A stretch of DNA of 64,000 nucleotides from Desulfobulbaceae bacterium BRH_c16a (GTDB lineage: Bacteria; Desulfobacterota; Desulfobulbia; Desulfobulbales; Desulfocapsaceae), in assembly GCA_000961725.1 (NCBI GenBank), contig LADS01000066.1:1-64000 (forward strand). Reading direction: 5' to 3'. The notes under the pieces were generated by a model that was given only the letters and a program-made list of their open reading frames with translations, ran no database searches and was not told the DNA's origin. This document shows, piece by piece, positions 63,219-64,000 of this stretch. Made by a program: the position numbers and the translations under genes. Positions within the stretch are counted from its first letter, which is position 1. Each line of letters begins with the position of its first letter.

Positions 63219-64000
63219 TCAATTAGATATTTTGGCTAATTCTATTCTCTTAATCGTAATCTCGCTGCCGGGGTCGCAATCTCCGAAATAAATGGTAAAG
63301 CGTATCTTTTTCTGGATATCCAAAGAAGTAAACTTTTGCAGCAATTCATTATTGCCAGGTTTCAGTGAAAATTCACAGTATTCCGGGCTCTGCGCGTTCC
63401 TATCTGAGGACGCATCACGGAAAAGGTGGAATTTCGCCCGGACGTCACAAGCCTTGTTAGATTGAGCAGATAAACTGACTTGGTATATTTGGTTCGGTTC
63501 AAGAGTATGACCATAGCTAAAAGCTTGGATGTAATAAAATGCGTTTCCTGGATCATCGATATTTATGTGAAGAGATTTACTTGATAAATCTACTTCAGCG
63601 TCAGCAGTTGGGTGAACGTAAGGTCTTTCCCAATCAGATGCCATGAGATTCACTGAAATGTACTGATTTGCTTGAGACGCCTTCCGCGTATTTATATTAG
63701 GCGAGGAAGAGGGTGGTGCGTTTGGAATGGTTGACTGGTTTGATGATGTACCATGCGATGCTTTCACAGTCTGCGCTGACGCAATAGGGAGTGACGCATT
63801 AACAACTGTAGAGTTCGAGTTCAATAATGTTTCCGCCAAGACATCCAAAACCCTCAATTTGCATTCCATTGTATTCTTTCGGGCTGAGGCTAAGTCCGCC
63901 TGGAGTACACCTTCATATTCAGAATTTTGGTACTTTCCTGCACTCTCAAAACCAAGATCAAGAATCTTAGATAATAGTGACTTCAACTCCCCCTTCGCAC
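63219..64000 (-). CDS. Partial gene: coiled region plus carbohydrate-binding-like C-terminus
   Basis: The frame stays open to the right edge, so the N-terminus is outside. The visible part has a helical stretch (LSKILDLGFESAGKYQNSEY), a Ser/Thr/Pro-rich linker (GTSSNQSTIPNAPPSSSPNI), and a beta-sandwich-like end (NAFYYIQAFSYGHTLEPNQI, RIKRIELAKI-type finish) similar to CBM_4_9-type domains. A TTG at 63986 with AGGGGGAG is a possible internal start. It may be a glycan- or cell-surface-related protein. Exact family unknown. Confidence 0.5.
   Translation of the reverse strand, partial: AKGELKSLLSKILDLGFESAGKYQNSEYEGVLQADLASARKNTMECKLRVLDVLAETLLNSNSTVVNASLPIASAQTVKASHGTSSNQSTIPNAPPSSSPNINTRKASQANQYISVNLMASDWERPYVHPTADAEVDLSSKSLHINIDDPGNAFYYIQAFSYGHTLEPNQIYQVSLSAQSNKACDVRAKFHLFRDASSDRNAQSPEYCEFSLKPGNNELLQKFTSLDIQKKIRFTIYFGDCDPGSEITIKRIELAKISN

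Overview
The window reads as a chromosome segment of an anaerobic Gram-negative bacterium, most likely a sulfate-reducing Desulfobacterota (Desulfobulbales-like). Pointers are an anaerobic-type cobalt chelatase CbiK, a DUF3373 outer-membrane protein, a PrkA/SpoVR/DUF444 operon, a TIGR04211-type SH3 protein, L-cysteine desulfidase and a long single-chain PurL. The taxon is inferred from gene content only.

Layout. (1) 1-15.3 kb is accessory DNA. It holds a mobile-element-associated gene cut by the window edge, a truncated AlbA_2 protein, a truncated integrase, a diheme cytochrome, a DksA-like zinc finger protein, and a visibly GC-rich block: AI-2E-type permease, GH15 hydrolase, cyclase, 24-residue membrane peptide, ferric-reductase-like flavoprotein, SDR, PHB-depolymerase-type esterase and an RHH regulator. 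A tRNA-Pro(CGG) with a frameshifted integrase remnant sits inside it. (2) 15.5-30.2 kb is core-like: SH3 protein, Gfo/Idh/MocA oxidoreductase, a cobalamin riboswitch without an obvious B12 gene, hemC, a two-component system, YfiH, DUF3373 porin, cbiK, a SpeE-like membrane fusion protein, an exported Pcm and a uracil-DNA-glycosylase-like protein. A 156-bp MITE-like element lies at 16.9 kb. (3) 30.3-37.8 kb is a four-gene minus-strand operon with two different PrkA-type kinases around SpoVR and DUF444. (4) 38.1-55.6 kb carries a YheO-type regulator, RidA and cysteine desulfidase (a coherent cysteine-breakdown unit), purL, FIST plus hybrid kinase, HAD, recD2, two PilZ paralogues, a CDF metal exporter and a lipoprotein cardiolipin synthase. 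(5) 55.6-64 kb is a decayed island: three Fic genes, truncated AbiEii, HigA-like and AlbA_2 genes, an integrase N-terminus and two copies of a tmRNA 3'-end-like sequence that bound about 4.6 kb.

Functionally, the clearest joint actions are CyuA plus RidA (2-aminoacrylate made and removed), the PrkA/SpoVR/DUF444 stress-kinase module, FIST sensing passed to a hybrid kinase, and possible glucose release by GH15 followed by oxidation by the SDR. The best candidates for undescribed biology are the orphan cobalamin riboswitch with its 49-residue ORF, the double-PrkA operon with a cysteine-rich insert, and the Fic gene preceded by a triplicated 13-mer.
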